A stretch of DNA of 64,000 nucleotides from Nesterenkonia sp. PF2B19 (GCF_001758425.2 NZ_MDSS02000004.1:49597-113596); one strand, 5' to 3'; shown: positions 8,819 to 18,375, numbered from the stretch's first letter. Numbers and translations are program-made. The notes: generated by a model from the letters alone, not told the origin.

Positions 8819-10513
8819 ATGAAGCCTGCGTTGAGAAAGTCTGCAGGGCAGACGAAGAAGAGGACTGATCTGCGCCATCGTGTCGCCGGACTCGGAGCCG
8901 GGGCGGCGTCATTGGCCCTGGTGCTCTCCGGCTGCGGGGGTCTCACGGGCAGCGGCGGCCCGACCACCGAGGACGGGGACCCGCTCGAGAACGCCGCTGA
9001 GTTCCTCCAGCAGGCCTCCGCGGAATGGGAGGAGTCGCGCCCGACGCAGAACGTGGAGGTCAGTGAGGACGCCGGGTGCTTCTTCGTGCTGGGTGAGGAC
9101 GAGGACGTGACGGGCGAGCTCGCCTGCGGAGGCGTGCGCACCAGCACGGCCCAGGAGGGTGAGGTCTGGGACATCGGAACCTTCGAGATCCGCCCGAACT
9201 CGGACAGCGAGATGGAGGCCCGTCTCCCGGAGGGATGGACCGCCGGTCTGGAGCGTGGACGGACCCGGCCGGAGGGTCCCGTGGTGGATGCCGACGGCGA
9301 CGAGGCCCCCGACTCCATCGACGCCCTGGCGGCGCCGCCGATGCCGCAGACCGATTCGGGGTTCATCCTCAGCGGGGAGTCCCTGCCCGGTGACCTTGTG
9401 CAGCCGGGTGACGAGCAGGTCAGCCCGGGCGACGACGGCCTGGTCATGACTCCCGGGGGGCGCGTGACGATCACCTCTGTCGCGACGCTCGAGACCGTCC
9501 CGGTCGCCGGCGCCCCGACTCATGAGGAGGGTATGGAGGATCATCTCGACGGCGACACGGATGACGGCGACATCGGAGTCAGCCTGGACGGGGAGCCCCA
9601 TGCTCCCGCGGACGGTGAGACCTTCGTGTTCGTCGAGTACGACTACCAGCCCACGGAGCGGCCCGGCGAGGACGAGACGTCCACAGCGGCGTTGGCGCTG
9701 AACGCCGGCGGTCAGCAGAGGACGCTGGCGGAGTTCGGCGAGGACGACGGCTGGAGCGGACCCAGCGAGCAGTCGGGAAGCTTCCTGGCCTCCGTCCCGG
9801 AGGACGACGCGCACCTGGTCGTCTCGTCGGCGGGCCGGGACCAGGTCGTGGACCTGCCCGAGGGCCAGCGCGAGGCGGACCCGGTGACCCGTGCCTACTA
9901 CCGTGACGTGACCCAGCAGGACACGAACCACGAGTTCTCGATCGCCGACCAGCCCTTCGCGCTGGATGAGAGAGACTATGAGGCCTCGATGTATCTGAGC
10001 CTGCAGTCCGCCTGGCTCACGGCCTACTCGGAGGTCGGCGGCGCTGACGGCTGGGCGGAGGAGGACGAGGCCTGGCTGCTCCTGGAGTTCGACGCGATCC
10101 TGGACAGCGATGACTTCAACCCCCGATTCAAGGAGCTCACCCCCAGCCTGACGGTCACCGATGGGGCAGGAGAGACGTACTCCGCTTCGCGGACGATCGA
10201 CATCGACACCCGCACCTGGAACTCGACCTATTGGATGGCGGTGGCGATGCCCGCCGACGTCACGGAGGTCACCCTGAGCCAGACCTTTGAGACACGGGTC
10301 GAGGATTGGGATGACAACATCGCCACCCTGACCTTGGAGACCGACTCCTCGACGGTGGATTTCCCGCAGTCGGAGCCGGAGGCGTCCGACGACGACTCCG
10401 ACGACCCTGACGAAGACGATGACGCCGACGCTGAGGCCGACGAGGCCGACGACGCCGACGCTGACGCCGACGAGGACTCCGACGCTGACGACGAGGCCGA
10501 CGAGGACGAGTGA
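8819..10513 (+). CDS. Secreted acidic lipoprotein of unknown function
   Basis: A 564-residue protein with a lipoprotein signal: basic N-terminus, hydrophobic core and lipobox LSGC, with the lipidated cysteine near residue 38, so it should be anchored on the outer face of the membrane. The body is rich in Asp and Glu and shows no motif I recognise. The last ~50 residues are almost only D, E and A (for example DADADEDSDADDEADEDE). ATG 8819 follows GAGGGG; a TTG three bases earlier is possible. It precedes a second lipoprotein gene. Composition suggests exposure to high salt or cation binding, but that is inference. Confidence 0.7.
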   Translation: MKPALRKSAGQTKKRTDLRHRVAGLGAGAASLALVLSGCGGLTGSGGPTTEDGDPLENAAEFLQQASAEWEESRPTQNVEVSEDAGCFFVLGEDEDVTGELACGGVRTSTAQEGEVWDIGTFEIRPNSDSEMEARLPEGWTAGLERGRTRPEGPVVDADGDEAPDSIDALAAPPMPQTDSGFILSGESLPGDLVQPGDEQVSPGDDGLVMTPGGRVTITSVATLETVPVAGAPTHEEGMEDHLDGDTDDGDIGVSLDGEPHAPADGETFVFVEYDYQPTERPGEDETSTAALALNAGGQQRTLAEFGEDDGWSGPSEQSGSFLASVPEDDAHLVVSSAGRDQVVDLPEGQREADPVTRAYYRDVTQQDTNHEFSIADQPFALDERDYEASMYLSLQSAWLTAYSEVGGADGWAEEDEAWLLLEFDAILDSDDFNPRFKELTPSLTVTDGAGETYSASRTIDIDTRTWNSTYWMAVAMPADVTEVTLSQTFETRVEDWDDNIATLTLETDSSTVDFPQSEPEASDDDSDDPDEDDDADAEADEADDADADADEDSDADDEADEDE

Positions 10514-10634
10514 CTCGCCGCCCGGCCGGTCCCTCGTTCTCGTCAGGGATCGGCCGAGGCGACGGGGATGAGCAGATGGCTGGCTGCCACCGGCGGCCGG
10601 CTGTGGACGACACACACCTATGAGGGGGAGGCCG

Positions 10635-11357
10635 ATGGATACGATGACGACGAAGCGAGGGCGCGTGCTGCGCGCCGCAGGGGCGAGCGCGGTGCTCACG
10701 CTGGCGGTGACCGCCTGCGGGAACGACCTGCCGAGCGGGCCGATGGACGAGAACGAGCTGGAGACGGTCTTCCTGACCGGACGGGCGGTGCCCGAGGGGT
10801 GGGACCTGCAGGGCAGCCCGTCATCCCGGGACAGGTTCGGCGAGACCCTCGACGGCTTCGGTCCGCTCGACGGCCAGCTCGGTGACCCCTCGGAGGGCTG
10901 CGTCGAGGCACGAAGCGCCGGCGACGAGGAGCTGGCCGAGGCGGGGATGGTCGCCGGTGCCACCGCCACCTACGTCACGGACCAGGCGATGACCGAAGTG
11001 GAGGTCTTCTCCACCGAGGACGACGTCGAATTCGCCTCGCTGACGCATGACATGCTCGAGGCCTGCGAGAGCGAGATCGTCGAGGACCTGGGGCGCAGCA
11101 CCGGACTGGACGGCGACGACTTCGAGGTGTCCTCTCCGGACACCTCTGGAGAGGGGATGCTGCTGGTCAACGATGGTGCTGACGGCGGCGTTGTGCTCCT
11201 GGTGATCGAGAGCTACGGCAACAACCACTTCACCGCCGTCGGCTTCTCCGCTGACCCGCGGGATGTCGAGACCCTGGAGGGGTTCATCGACGAGGCGCAG
11301 GAGCGCTTCGAGCAGGGCCCGGACGAGACCGCTTCGGAGGAGGAGTCCGAGGACTGA
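10635..11357 (+). CDS. Small lipoprotein of unknown function
   Basis: A 240-residue protein with a basic start (MDTMTTKRGRVLRAAG), a hydrophobic stretch and the lipobox LAVTAC (cysteine at ~28), so it is probably exported and lipidated. The mature part is acidic and contains two cysteines (EGCVEAR, LEACES) that could form a disulfide. It resembles PknH-sensor-like or other small actinobacterial lipoproteins in size only; no function is assigned. ATG 10635 has GGGGGAG at good spacing, better than the ATGs 15 bp upstream or 9 bp downstream. The tail is again Glu-rich. Confidence 0.7.
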   Translation: MDTMTTKRGRVLRAAGASAVLTLAVTACGNDLPSGPMDENELETVFLTGRAVPEGWDLQGSPSSRDRFGETLDGFGPLDGQLGDPSEGCVEARSAGDEELAEAGMVAGATATYVTDQAMTEVEVFSTEDDVEFASLTHDMLEACESEIVEDLGRSTGLDGDDFEVSSPDTSGEGMLLVNDGADGGVVLLVIESYGNNHFTAVGFSADPRDVETLEGFIDEAQERFEQGPDETASEEESED

Positions 11358-11382
11358 TCACCGGCCGGGCCCGCGGCGGACG

Positions 11383-11433
11383 CTGACGGCCCCTGACCTG
11401 CAGGACACGAGTCCTCAGGTCAGGGGCCGTCAG
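11383..11433. terminator. Bidirectional hairpin terminator between convergent genes
   Basis: Arms 11383-11400 and 11416-11433 (ctgacggcccctgacctg and its complement) form an 18-bp stem, with a smaller nested stem (aggac/gtcct) in the loop. It separates the lipoprotein gene from the convergent ABC-exporter operon. Confidence 0.7.
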
Positions 11434-11512
11434 CATGTCCGTCGGGCTGCTGCGGAGGTCGGCATGACTCCGGCCGGCCGGCGGCAGCGTCGGCTTCCCC
11501 CGCCGGAGTGCC

Positions 11513-12553
11513 TCAGCCGGCGCGCTTCGGGCGCGTGCCGGAGTCGAACTCCACCTGCACCTGGTCGAGCTGCATGAGGGTGCGCTCGTAGACGATCTGC
11601 GCCGAGCGCATCCGGTTCTGAGACTTGTGCTCGGTGTACTCCTGATACTGCTGGGTGACCCACTCCGGGTCGCCGTCGGCCAGGAGACGTCCCTGCTCGA
11701 TCCACAGGACCCGAGAGCACATCTGCTTGATGGTTCCCAAGGAGTGCGACACCAGGAAGACGCAGCCGGCCTGCTGCCGGACTTCGTCGAGGCGGCGCTT
11801 CGTGCGCGCGCGGAACTGCGCATCACCGGTGTTCAGGGCCTCATCGATGATGAGGATGTCGGGGTCCACCGCTGTGGCGATCGCGAACTGAAGGCGGGAG
11901 GCCATGCCCGAGGAGTAGGACTTCAGCGGCAGGTTCAGCGAGTCCTCCAGCCCGGAGAGCTCCACGACCATGTCATACTTCTCCGCGGCCTCCTTGGGCG
12001 TCAGCCCCATGGCCAGGCAGCCCAGTTTGATGTTCTCCCGGCCGGAGAGCTGCTTCACCAGTGCCGCGTTGACGCCGAGCATGATCGGGGTGGAGGTCGC
12101 ATAGATCTCCCCCGTGGTCGGGCGGATCTTCCCGGTCAGCAGCTTCATCAGGGTGGATTTGCCCGACCCGTTGGTGCCGATGACCCCGACGGATTCGCCC
12201 TGACGGACCACGAAGCTGAGGTCCTGGAGGGCCGGGACGTTCGCCCACCCGGAACCGGTGATCCGCCGCAGCTGCCGGGAGAACCGGCCGGTGGAGTTCA
12301 GGTACTCGGTGGAGGAGCGGATCCGGTAGATCATCGAGGCGTGGTCGACGGCGACGGCGATGTCCGAGGAGTCGAGGCGCTCGACCACGGGCGCGGAGTC
12401 CTCCTCCGCCCACGAGATCTCCTCGAAGAGCTGCTCATCCTCCAGAATGTCCAGCTCGCCGGTGGCGGTAGGGGCGGGAGCCTCCGTGGCCGGTGCTCCG
12501 GAGGACCGCCAGTTCACGCGTCGGGGCGTGTAGTTGCGCACCGGGGTGCTCAT
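11513..12553 (-). CDS. ABC exporter ATPase, TagH/Wzt type
   Basis: This 346-residue nucleotide-binding subunit of a polysaccharide or teichoic-acid exporter has Walker A GTNGSGKSTLM (~residues 128-138), signature YSSGMASRL, Walker B ILIIDEALNTGD and the switch histidine in LVSHSLG. The ~60-residue acidic N-terminal extension before the domain is unusual. The region after Walker A (LMLLTGKIRPTTGEI, with IMLGVNAALVKQLSGREN) is typical of the TagH/RfbE branch that drives export of undecaprenyl-linked glycans. Its ATG overlaps the stop of the permease gene by 4 bp. There is no carbohydrate-binding C-terminal domain of the O9a Wzt kind. Confidence 0.9.
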   Translation of the reverse strand: MSTPVRNYTPRRVNWRSSGAPATEAPAPTATGELDILEDEQLFEEISWAEEDSAPVVERLDSSDIAVAVDHASMIYRIRSSTEYLNSTGRFSRQLRRITGSGWANVPALQDLSFVVRQGESVGVIGTNGSGKSTLMKLLTGKIRPTTGEIYATSTPIMLGVNAALVKQLSGRENIKLGCLAMGLTPKEAAEKYDMVVELSGLEDSLNLPLKSYSSGMASRLQFAIATAVDPDILIIDEALNTGDAQFRARTKRRLDEVRQQAGCVFLVSHSLGTIKQMCSRVLWIEQGRLLADGDPEWVTQQYQEYTEHKSQNRMRSAQIVYERTLMQLDQVQVEFDSGTRPKRAG

Positions 12554-13500
12554 CGCTCCCTCCCGTACTTCTCCTCGCCGTGCCAGAACACGAGGAATCC
12601 GATGATGAAGATGCTTACCGAGGAGACGGTCAGCACGACCCAGCGATACGGGTCCGCCATCTCGCCGTAGAGCCACGTGGAGCGGATGATGTCCAGCACG
12701 CAGAACATGGGGTTGTGGTACATCACGAACTCGATGTACTCGCCTCCCGGCGACCCGGCGAAACGGTCCACGGTGAAGAACACGGCCGAGGTGTAGAACC
12801 AGATGCGCATGCCGAAGCTGATCATGTGCTTCACATCGGTGTAGGCCGAGACCGCGCGGGCCAGCAGCATGCCCAGACCCGTGCTGAGCAGGAAGTTCAG
12901 CGCCAGCACCGGGAAGATGAACAGCCACAGCCAGTCCACGCTGACCGGAGTCGGAGGAGTGTCCGCCAACGGGATGTCGCCGATGGTGATGACCAACAGG
13001 GCCATCACGATCAGCATGGGCACATTGGCGAAGAGCTCGCGGACGTTGATCGCGAACGGGAGGCTCGCCCGGGGGAAGTTGAAGGCTTGGACGACCGACT
13101 GGTTGCTGACCATGGAGCTGGCGCCGGAGGACACCGCCGAGGTGGTGTACCGGAACATGAACACGCCGATGATCAGGTAGCCGATGAAGTTGCTGATCCC
13201 GCGGGAGAGGTCCAGCAGCAGCCCGAACACCAGGAAGTAGGCCAGGCCGCTCAGGATCGGGTTGACCACCATCCAGACACGACCCATCGCGTCATTGGAG
13301 TTGGCGGTCTGCACCTTCGAATGGGAGTCGTAGATGATGAAGTGCCGGAACGCCCACAGCCGCTGGACGTAGTCCAGGAGCCGGGGGCGCGCGCCCACGC
13401 GGACCAAGGAGCTGCCATCCAGCTGCACCACGTGTCCGGCCTGGCGAGGCTCGTCCACGTGCGTCGGGGCGGCCGAGCGCTCTGCTGTCGGGGTGGCCAT
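12550..13500 (-). CDS. ABC-2 type polysaccharide export permease, TagG/Wzm type
   Basis: A 316-residue membrane subunit that partners the ATPase encoded directly downstream. A ~60-residue cytoplasmic N-terminus leads to an amphipathic segment and about six transmembrane helices (for example VVNPILSGLAYFLVFGLLL, LMIVMALLVITIG-like and WLWLFIFPVLALNFLLSTGL). RVWMVVNPIL and YHNPMFCVLDIIR are typical of ABC-2 glycan permeases. ATG 13500 was chosen; two GTGs six and three bases upstream are alternatives, with GGAAGG slightly further upstream. It lies 67 bp after the acyltransferase gene in the same operon. Confidence 0.9.
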   Translation of the reverse strand: MATPTAERSAAPTHVDEPRQAGHVVQLDGSSLVRVGARPRLLDYVQRLWAFRHFIIYDSHSKVQTANSNDAMGRVWMVVNPILSGLAYFLVFGLLLDLSRGISNFIGYLIIGVFMFRYTTSAVSSGASSMVSNQSVVQAFNFPRASLPFAINVRELFANVPMLIVMALLVITIGDIPLADTPPTPVSVDWLWLFIFPVLALNFLLSTGLGMLLARAVSAYTDVKHMISFGMRIWFYTSAVFFTVDRFAGSPGGEYIEFVMYHNPMFCVLDIIRSTWLYGEMADPYRWVVLTVSSVSIFIIGFLVFWHGEEKYGRER

Positions 13501-13567
13501 CACCACGTTCCTTCCAGGGGCGTCGTCGCGGGTCCGGCCATCCGCCGGGTCCGTTGTTGCGGGGCGT

Positions 13568-15841
13568 TCACAGGGAGTCTTCTTCCCGCGGAGCGCCAGC
13601 CATTGTATCAGCGGGGTCCTCGGCGCCCGGCGGTCGAACCGCCTGGGCCTCCGGCTCGAACAGATGCGGCATGACCTCGCGCACCCGCTCCTCGAGGTAC
13701 GGAGCCGCCGTCTCCACGTATTCGTTCGTCAGGTGGTGGCTGTCCCGATAGACCACCACGTTGCCGATGACGGCCGCGCATCGACCCGCAGGGCAGAACA
13801 GATCCGTGAGGTCCACCGTGGAGGCTCCGGAGGGCAGTTCCAGCGTGCTCAGCGGGTCGACCTCCGCGAACTTGGAGCCGTCGGGGGCGCAGCTGTGGGC
13901 ATCCCCGCCCGAGGCCAGACAGTCGGGGACGTCGTCGAGCTGGCGAGGCGTGCCGCGCATCAGCAGCAGCTCGGCACCGGCGTCGGTGATCTCCTGCCAC
14001 CGTTCCGGGGCACCCTCGACGACGAACTCCTCTCCCGGTTCGCGGGGGATGCGGGTGCCGGGAGTCACCACGACGTCGGGTTCCCGGTCCGCGACCACCT
14101 CGGCGAAGCCGGCGTTCCACTGGGCGCACTGGTTGTCCTCGACGTCCTCGATATGACGGAACACGCACCCGCCCTTGGTGGCCACCAGGATCTCCCAGTC
14201 GTGCGTCTCGGCCAGCATGAGCCAGGCGTGCTGCCAGTGGCCCGCATGGGAGCCGCCCGCCAGCATGATCGTGGCCCGGGGGTCCTCCGGGGCGTCCAGG
14301 TCCTCACAGACCAGCACCTCAGAGGTCCCCGGCCGGTTCCCGGTGCGCTGATGGCAGTCCCGGGTCGCGTACTCGGGAACTCTGCGGCTCAGGCCCGTGA
14401 GCTCGGGGAAGGCCGGGACCTCGTCGAGCTCCGGAGTCCCGGCGACGGCGGCCGAGGAGCCGGACACCGAGGCTCCCGGGTAGAGCGCCCGGTCCATGCC
14501 CTGCATCGCCAGACCGTCCTCCTGCGGGGCCGTGGTCAGGTGGAGGTGGGCCGTCGTCGCCACCGCTCCCAGGGACAGGGTCGTGGCGGCCAGCGCCAGG
14601 GTGACACGCTGGGACCGGGACGCGCCGCGACCTGCAGACGGCCCATGCGTGGGGTGCTGGCCCGGCGTGCTCCGGCCGAGTCGGGCCAGCGGCCGTTCGA
14701 CCCAGCGGTGCGTGGCCCAGGCCGCCGTCAGGGAGAACGCGAGAACCGCCAGCGCCCCCGGCAGCCCCAGGGACTCCGCCCCGGTGGCCTCGAGGAAGAG
14801 GATCAGGGCCGGCCAGTGCCACAGATACAGCCCATAGCCCAGGTCGGCGACTCGGGCCAGCGGACGGGAGGACAGCAGCCGCAGCGGCGCAGGCTGTGCG
14901 ATCGCGGAGGAGGAGCTCTGCGCCGCCGCGAGGATCAGGGCGAGCCCGAAGAGCGGCCACAGCGCCCACGGACCCGGGAACAGCGCGGCGCCGTCGAGGA
15001 CGAACCCGCAGCTGACCACCAGCCCCAGTCCCGTCCAGGCGGCGGCGGAGCGGAACCGATCAGGCAGCCGGAACCGGACGGCCAGCAGTGCCATCAGCCC
15101 GCCCAAGGCCAGCTCCCAGGCACGGGTGCTGGAGGACAGATAGGCCTCAGCGGGGTCCACGTGCTGACGGTGCGCGGCCCACAGGAACGAGGCGATGAGC
15201 ACACCAGCAGTGAGCACCCCCATCGTCGCGGCGGCCGAACGGCCCATACGGCGGGCGAGCAGCACCGCCGCCACGGCCACCAGCGGCCAGAGCAGATAGA
15301 ACTGCCCCTGGACGGACAGGGACCAGAAGTGCTGGAACGGACTCGTCTCGGGCCCGGCCGCCTCATAGGAGAGCTGGGACCGGATGAGCTCCAGGTTCTC
15401 CAGCCACAGCAGCGAGGCGCGGGCTTCGGTGAGCAGCTGACCGTGGCGGGTGACCGGCAGGATGAGCAGTCCGGCCACCGTGGTCGTTGTGATCACGAGC
15501 GCGGCCGGGGCGAGGATGCGCCGCGCCAGGCGGCTCAGGTAGGGGCCGAGGGCGATGCGGCCCGTGCTCGCCGCCTCGCGCAGCAGCATACCGGTGAACA
15601 GGAAGCCGGAGACGGCCAGGAAGATGTCGATGCCGCCGGAGACACGCCCGGCCCCGAACAGGTGGAAGAGCACCACGCCGAGGATGGCGAGGCCTCTGGT
15701 GCCCTCCAACGCAGGCAGCCGACGACGATCCGGAAGGCCCTGAGTCAGCGACGTCGTCGCCCCGCGGCCCGCAGCCGGGTCCTCGCAAGAGCCCGACGTG
15801 GATGGGGAGGGCGGAGATGCAGAAGGTCCCACGGGGCGCAC
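13568..15841 (-). CDS. Acyltransferase-3 with C-terminal SGNH domain (paralog 1)
   Basis: This 757-residue, OafA-like, two-domain enzyme should transfer an acyl group across the membrane to an extracytoplasmic glycan. Residues ~45-400 form the ten-helix Acyl_transf_3 domain ([49 protein letters not shown]). Residues ~480-735 form an extracytoplasmic SGNH hydrolase-like domain whose nucleophile motif reads GGSH instead of GDSH, with the D-x-x-H pair in RDSHHLTNEYV. GTG 15841 lies three bases after the upstream ligase stop, so translation is probably coupled. The usual SVEEQFY motif is SVQGQFY in this paralog and in the second copy near 33 kb. Confidence 0.88.
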   Translation of the reverse strand: MRPVGPSASPPSPSTSGSCEDPAAGRGATTSLTQGLPDRRRLPALEGTRGLAILGVVLFHLFGAGRVSGGIDIFLAVSGFLFTGMLLREAASTGRIALGPYLSRLARRILAPAALVITTTTVAGLLILPVTRHGQLLTEARASLLWLENLELIRSQLSYEAAGPETSPFQHFWSLSVQGQFYLLWPLVAVAAVLLARRMGRSAAATMGVLTAGVLIASFLWAAHRQHVDPAEAYLSSSTRAWELALGGLMALLAVRFRLPDRFRSAAAWTGLGLVVSCGFVLDGAALFPGPWALWPLFGLALILAAAQSSSSAIAQPAPLRLLSSRPLARVADLGYGLYLWHWPALILFLEATGAESLGLPGALAVLAFSLTAAWATHRWVERPLARLGRSTPGQHPTHGPSAGRGASRSQRVTLALAATTLSLGAVATTAHLHLTTAPQEDGLAMQGMDRALYPGASVSGSSAAVAGTPELDEVPAFPELTGLSRRVPEYATRDCHQRTGNRPGTSEVLVCEDLDAPEDPRATIMLAGGSHAGHWQHAWLMLAETHDWEILVATKGGCVFRHIEDVEDNQCAQWNAGFAEVVADREPDVVVTPGTRIPREPGEEFVVEGAPERWQEITDAGAELLLMRGTPRQLDDVPDCLASGGDAHSCAPDGSKFAEVDPLSTLELPSGASTVDLTDLFCPAGRCAAVIGNVVVYRDSHHLTNEYVETAAPYLEERVREVMPHLFEPEAQAVRPPGAEDPADTMAGAPREEDSL

Positions 15842-15844
15842 GGT

Positions 15845-16972
15845 TCAGCGCCTCGCGCGCCGCATCATCTGTTCCACCACGGCGTTGGCCGGACGGCGCA
15901 GGCTCCCGTGCGAGGGATAGCGATGCAGAGAGATGTCAGCGTCGTCGGCGACGTCGACGACGACCGCGCCGTCGTCGCCGTCGAGGTCGGGGATGAGCAG
16001 GTCCACTCCGGCCGCGCGCAGCCCCGGCAGCGCCCACATCGCCTCCACGGCCAGCTCGGCATGGGCCTCGCGCAGCTCGGCCGTGATGTCCACGGTGATC
16101 CCGCCCTGCAGCGGATTCGACGTGCCGCTGACGTCACGGTGCTGCCCGCGGGGGAGCACCTCGGAGGCGCGGAGTCCGAGGTCGGCGAGGGCGTCGTCGT
16201 CGACCTCCGGCGGGTGCTTGGCCAGATGGGCGTTGCGGGCCCGGGCCGCCACGGCGTCGTCCACGAGGCGCCGCACCGTGGCGCGCCCGTCACCGACGAT
16301 GAACAGCGGCAGCCGGGCGACGGCCGCCACTGTCTTCTCCCCGACCACGTAGGCGCGCACATCGATGCCGGTGGCCTGCTCCTCGACGAGCAGCGAGAGG
16401 CTCCGGTACAGCGGATTGGTCCGGGCGGCTCCGGCGTAGGCCCAGGCCGCGCGGAACTCCTCCTCGGTCCGGACTCCCCAGGAGACGCCGACGCCGGCTG
16501 ACCCGGTGGCCGGTCTGATCACCACCGGCCCGTCGAGCTGCGCCCGGTGGGCCAGTGCTTCGTCCAGCTCGCGCACCCGGAATCCCCGGCCGTCCGGGGT
16601 GGGGACCTCCACGGCCTGCAGGTGCTGTTTGGCCAGCGGCCGGGAGCGGCAGGCACGCTTGGCCTGATCGCTCACCAGCGAATGCGTGCGGTGGTTGAGT
16701 CCGCCGATGACGTCTCCGTTGAGTGTGAAGGTCCGGAAGGCGTGCTGCACCTCATGCTTGGTGACCTTCTTGCGCCGAGCGGCGGCGAACATCTGCCGTG
16801 TGGCCGATGGGGCGCCCTCGAACTCGCGGGGGGCCGCCCAGTCCACGTCGGGGAGGCGCGTGATCAGGCGACGCGGCGGGGAGTCGGGGTCCCGGAAGGC
16901 CGCGGCGTGGCGTGCGCGCTGAAGTCGGCGTCCCTGGAGGGCCTCCCCGGAGAAGTCTGCTGAGCTGCTCAT
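15845..16972 (-). CDS. ATP-grasp ligase, cyanophycin/glutathione-synthetase-like
   Basis: A 375-residue predicted carboxylate-amine ligase. IRPATGSAGVGVSWG (~residue 147) is a glycine-rich ATP-grasp loop; VVGEKTVAAVARLPLFIVGDG is very like the CphA/GshF segment that shapes the active site; and GGITVDITAELREAHAELA plus GVDLLIPD match the metal-binding C-terminal half of those enzymes. No Mur-ligase domain follows, unlike true cyanophycin synthetase. It heads the operon ligase - acyltransferase - ABC permease - ATPase and is divergent from wecB, so joining an amino acid or peptide to a wall polymer is plausible. ATG 16972 is preceded by only a weak ribosome site. Confidence 0.75.
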   Translation of the reverse strand: MSSSADFSGEALQGRRLQRARHAAAFRDPDSPPRRLITRLPDVDWAAPREFEGAPSATRQMFAAARRKKVTKHEVQHAFRTFTLNGDVIGGLNHRTHSLVSDQAKRACRSRPLAKQHLQAVEVPTPDGRGFRVRELDEALAHRAQLDGPVVIRPATGSAGVGVSWGVRTEEEFRAAWAYAGAARTNPLYRSLSLLVEEQATGIDVRAYVVGEKTVAAVARLPLFIVGDGRATVRRLVDDAVAARARNAHLAKHPPEVDDDALADLGLRASEVLPRGQHRDVSGTSNPLQGGITVDITAELREAHAELAVEAMWALPGLRAAGVDLLIPDLDGDDGAVVVDVADDADISLHRYPSHGSLRRPANAVVEQMMRRARR

Positions 16973-17129
16973 CGCCACCACAGTAGCGCAGGGCCGCGCC
17001 CGTCCCCGGCCCGGAGGGTCTCCGCCCGCGGCGCGTCGCAGGGGATAGGCTGGAGTCGGCGACTCCGGCAGCGACGACGCCCACGAGCGAGCAGACGAGA
17101 ATCACCATCAGAGGGGAAGCACACCGGCG

Positions 17130-18277
17130 ATGAAGCGCATCATGCCGATCTACGGAACCCGGCCGGAGGCCATCAAGATGGCCCCGATCGTGAAGGCCCT
17201 GCAGGCCAGCGAGCACTTCGAGTGCCGGGTGACCGTCACCGGCCAGCATCGCGAGATGCTGGACCAGGTCAACGAGCTCTTCGGGATCGTCCCGGACCAT
17301 GACTTGAACATCATCCAGCAGCGGCAGACCCTCAACGGGGTGCTCACCCGGACCGTCTCCGGCCTCGACGCCCTCTTCGCCGAGGACCGGCCGGACGCGG
17401 TGATCGTCCAGGGCGACACGACCACGACCACCGCCGGCGCCCTGGCGGCCTTCTATGTCGGCATCCCGGTGATCCACGCCGAGGCCGGCCTGCGGTCGTT
17501 CAACCTGTTCTCTCCGTTCCCGGAGGAGGCCAACAGGAAGATGACCTCGCAGATCACCTCGCTGCACCTGGCGCCGACCGGCCAGTCCCGCGCGAACCTG
17601 CTGCGGGAGGCCGTCGCGGAGGAGGACGTCGTGGTGACAGGAAACACGGTCATCGATGCGCTGCTGGAGGTCGCCCAGAAGCAGGTGCCGTTCTCCGACA
17701 GTCAGCTCGAGGATGCCGCCGCCTCCGGTCAGGAGGTCCTGCTGGTCACCACGCACCGGCGGGAGAACCAGGGCTCCGCCATGGAGGGTGTGGGCCGCGC
17801 GCTGGCCCGGCTCTCCGAGCGGTACCCGGAGAAGCTCATCGTGCTGCCGGCCCACCGCAACCCGGTGGTGCGTGAAGCCATCCTGCCGGCACTGGCCGGC
17901 CACGACAATGTCATCGTCACCGAGCCGCTGCCTACGGGGAGTTCACGCGCCTGATGAGCCTGGCCACGGTGGTGCTCACCGACTCCGGCGGCGTTCAGGA
18001 GGAGGCTCCCAGCCTGGGCAAGCCGGTGCTGGTGATGCGCGAGAACACCGAGCGACCGGAAGCGGTCGACGCCGGCACGGTGCGGCTCATCGGAACAGAT
18101 GAGGACCGTGTGGTGGACGAGGTGTCCACGCTCTTCGACGACGCCGCTGCCTACCGGGCGATGGCCAACGCCGTGAACCCCTACGGGGACGGCCAGGCGG
18201 CCGCCCGCACTGTCGCCGCCGTCGAGAAGCTCTTCGGACTCGGTGAGCGCATGCCGGACTTCGCCCCGCAGGGCTGA
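17130..18277 (+). CDS. wecB: UDP-GlcNAc 2-epimerase, non-hydrolysing (one apparent frameshift)
   Basis: The enzyme interconverts UDP-GlcNAc and UDP-ManNAc in the cytoplasm. Family motifs are [58 protein letters not shown] and, after the break, [30 protein letters not shown]. The frame is lost near 17930: ...VTEPLP, then TGSSRA and a stop, where a missing G (ctg-gcc-tac) would give the expected [23 protein letters not shown]. With one base restored the gene is 382 codons, the usual length. Sequencing error is likelier than a real mutation, but that is not proven. WecC is encoded at 31-32 kb, so together they would supply UDP-ManNAcA. Confidence 0.92.
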
Positions 18278-18312
18278 GCAGCCCGCGGCACGCGGCTGCC
18301 GAGAGCCGACTG

Positions 18313-18362
18313 TGTGACGGAGACGATGTGACCCAGACGATGTGACCCAGACGATGTGACGG
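18313..18362. repeat. 14-bp tandem repeat upstream of smc
   Basis: The unit agacgatgtgaccc occurs at 18321, 18335 and 18349 (last copy ends gg), with a partial copy before it. It fills the space between wecB and the smc ribosome site and repeats TGA in different frames. Confidence 0.88.
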
Positions 18363-18375
18363 AGGAGGACCGGGC

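Noticed and set aside
13493..16501. Open frame of 1,002 codons antisense to the acyltransferase and ligase genes
   Set aside because: It is antisense to strongly motif-supported genes, its translation is low-complexity (G, R, Q, H rich), and long antisense frames are expected at this GC content.
17130..18277. wecB as two separate genes or a true pseudogene
   Set aside because: One restored base recreates the exact family sequence across the join, and wecC is present, so a working WecB is expected. Error is more probable, though unproven.
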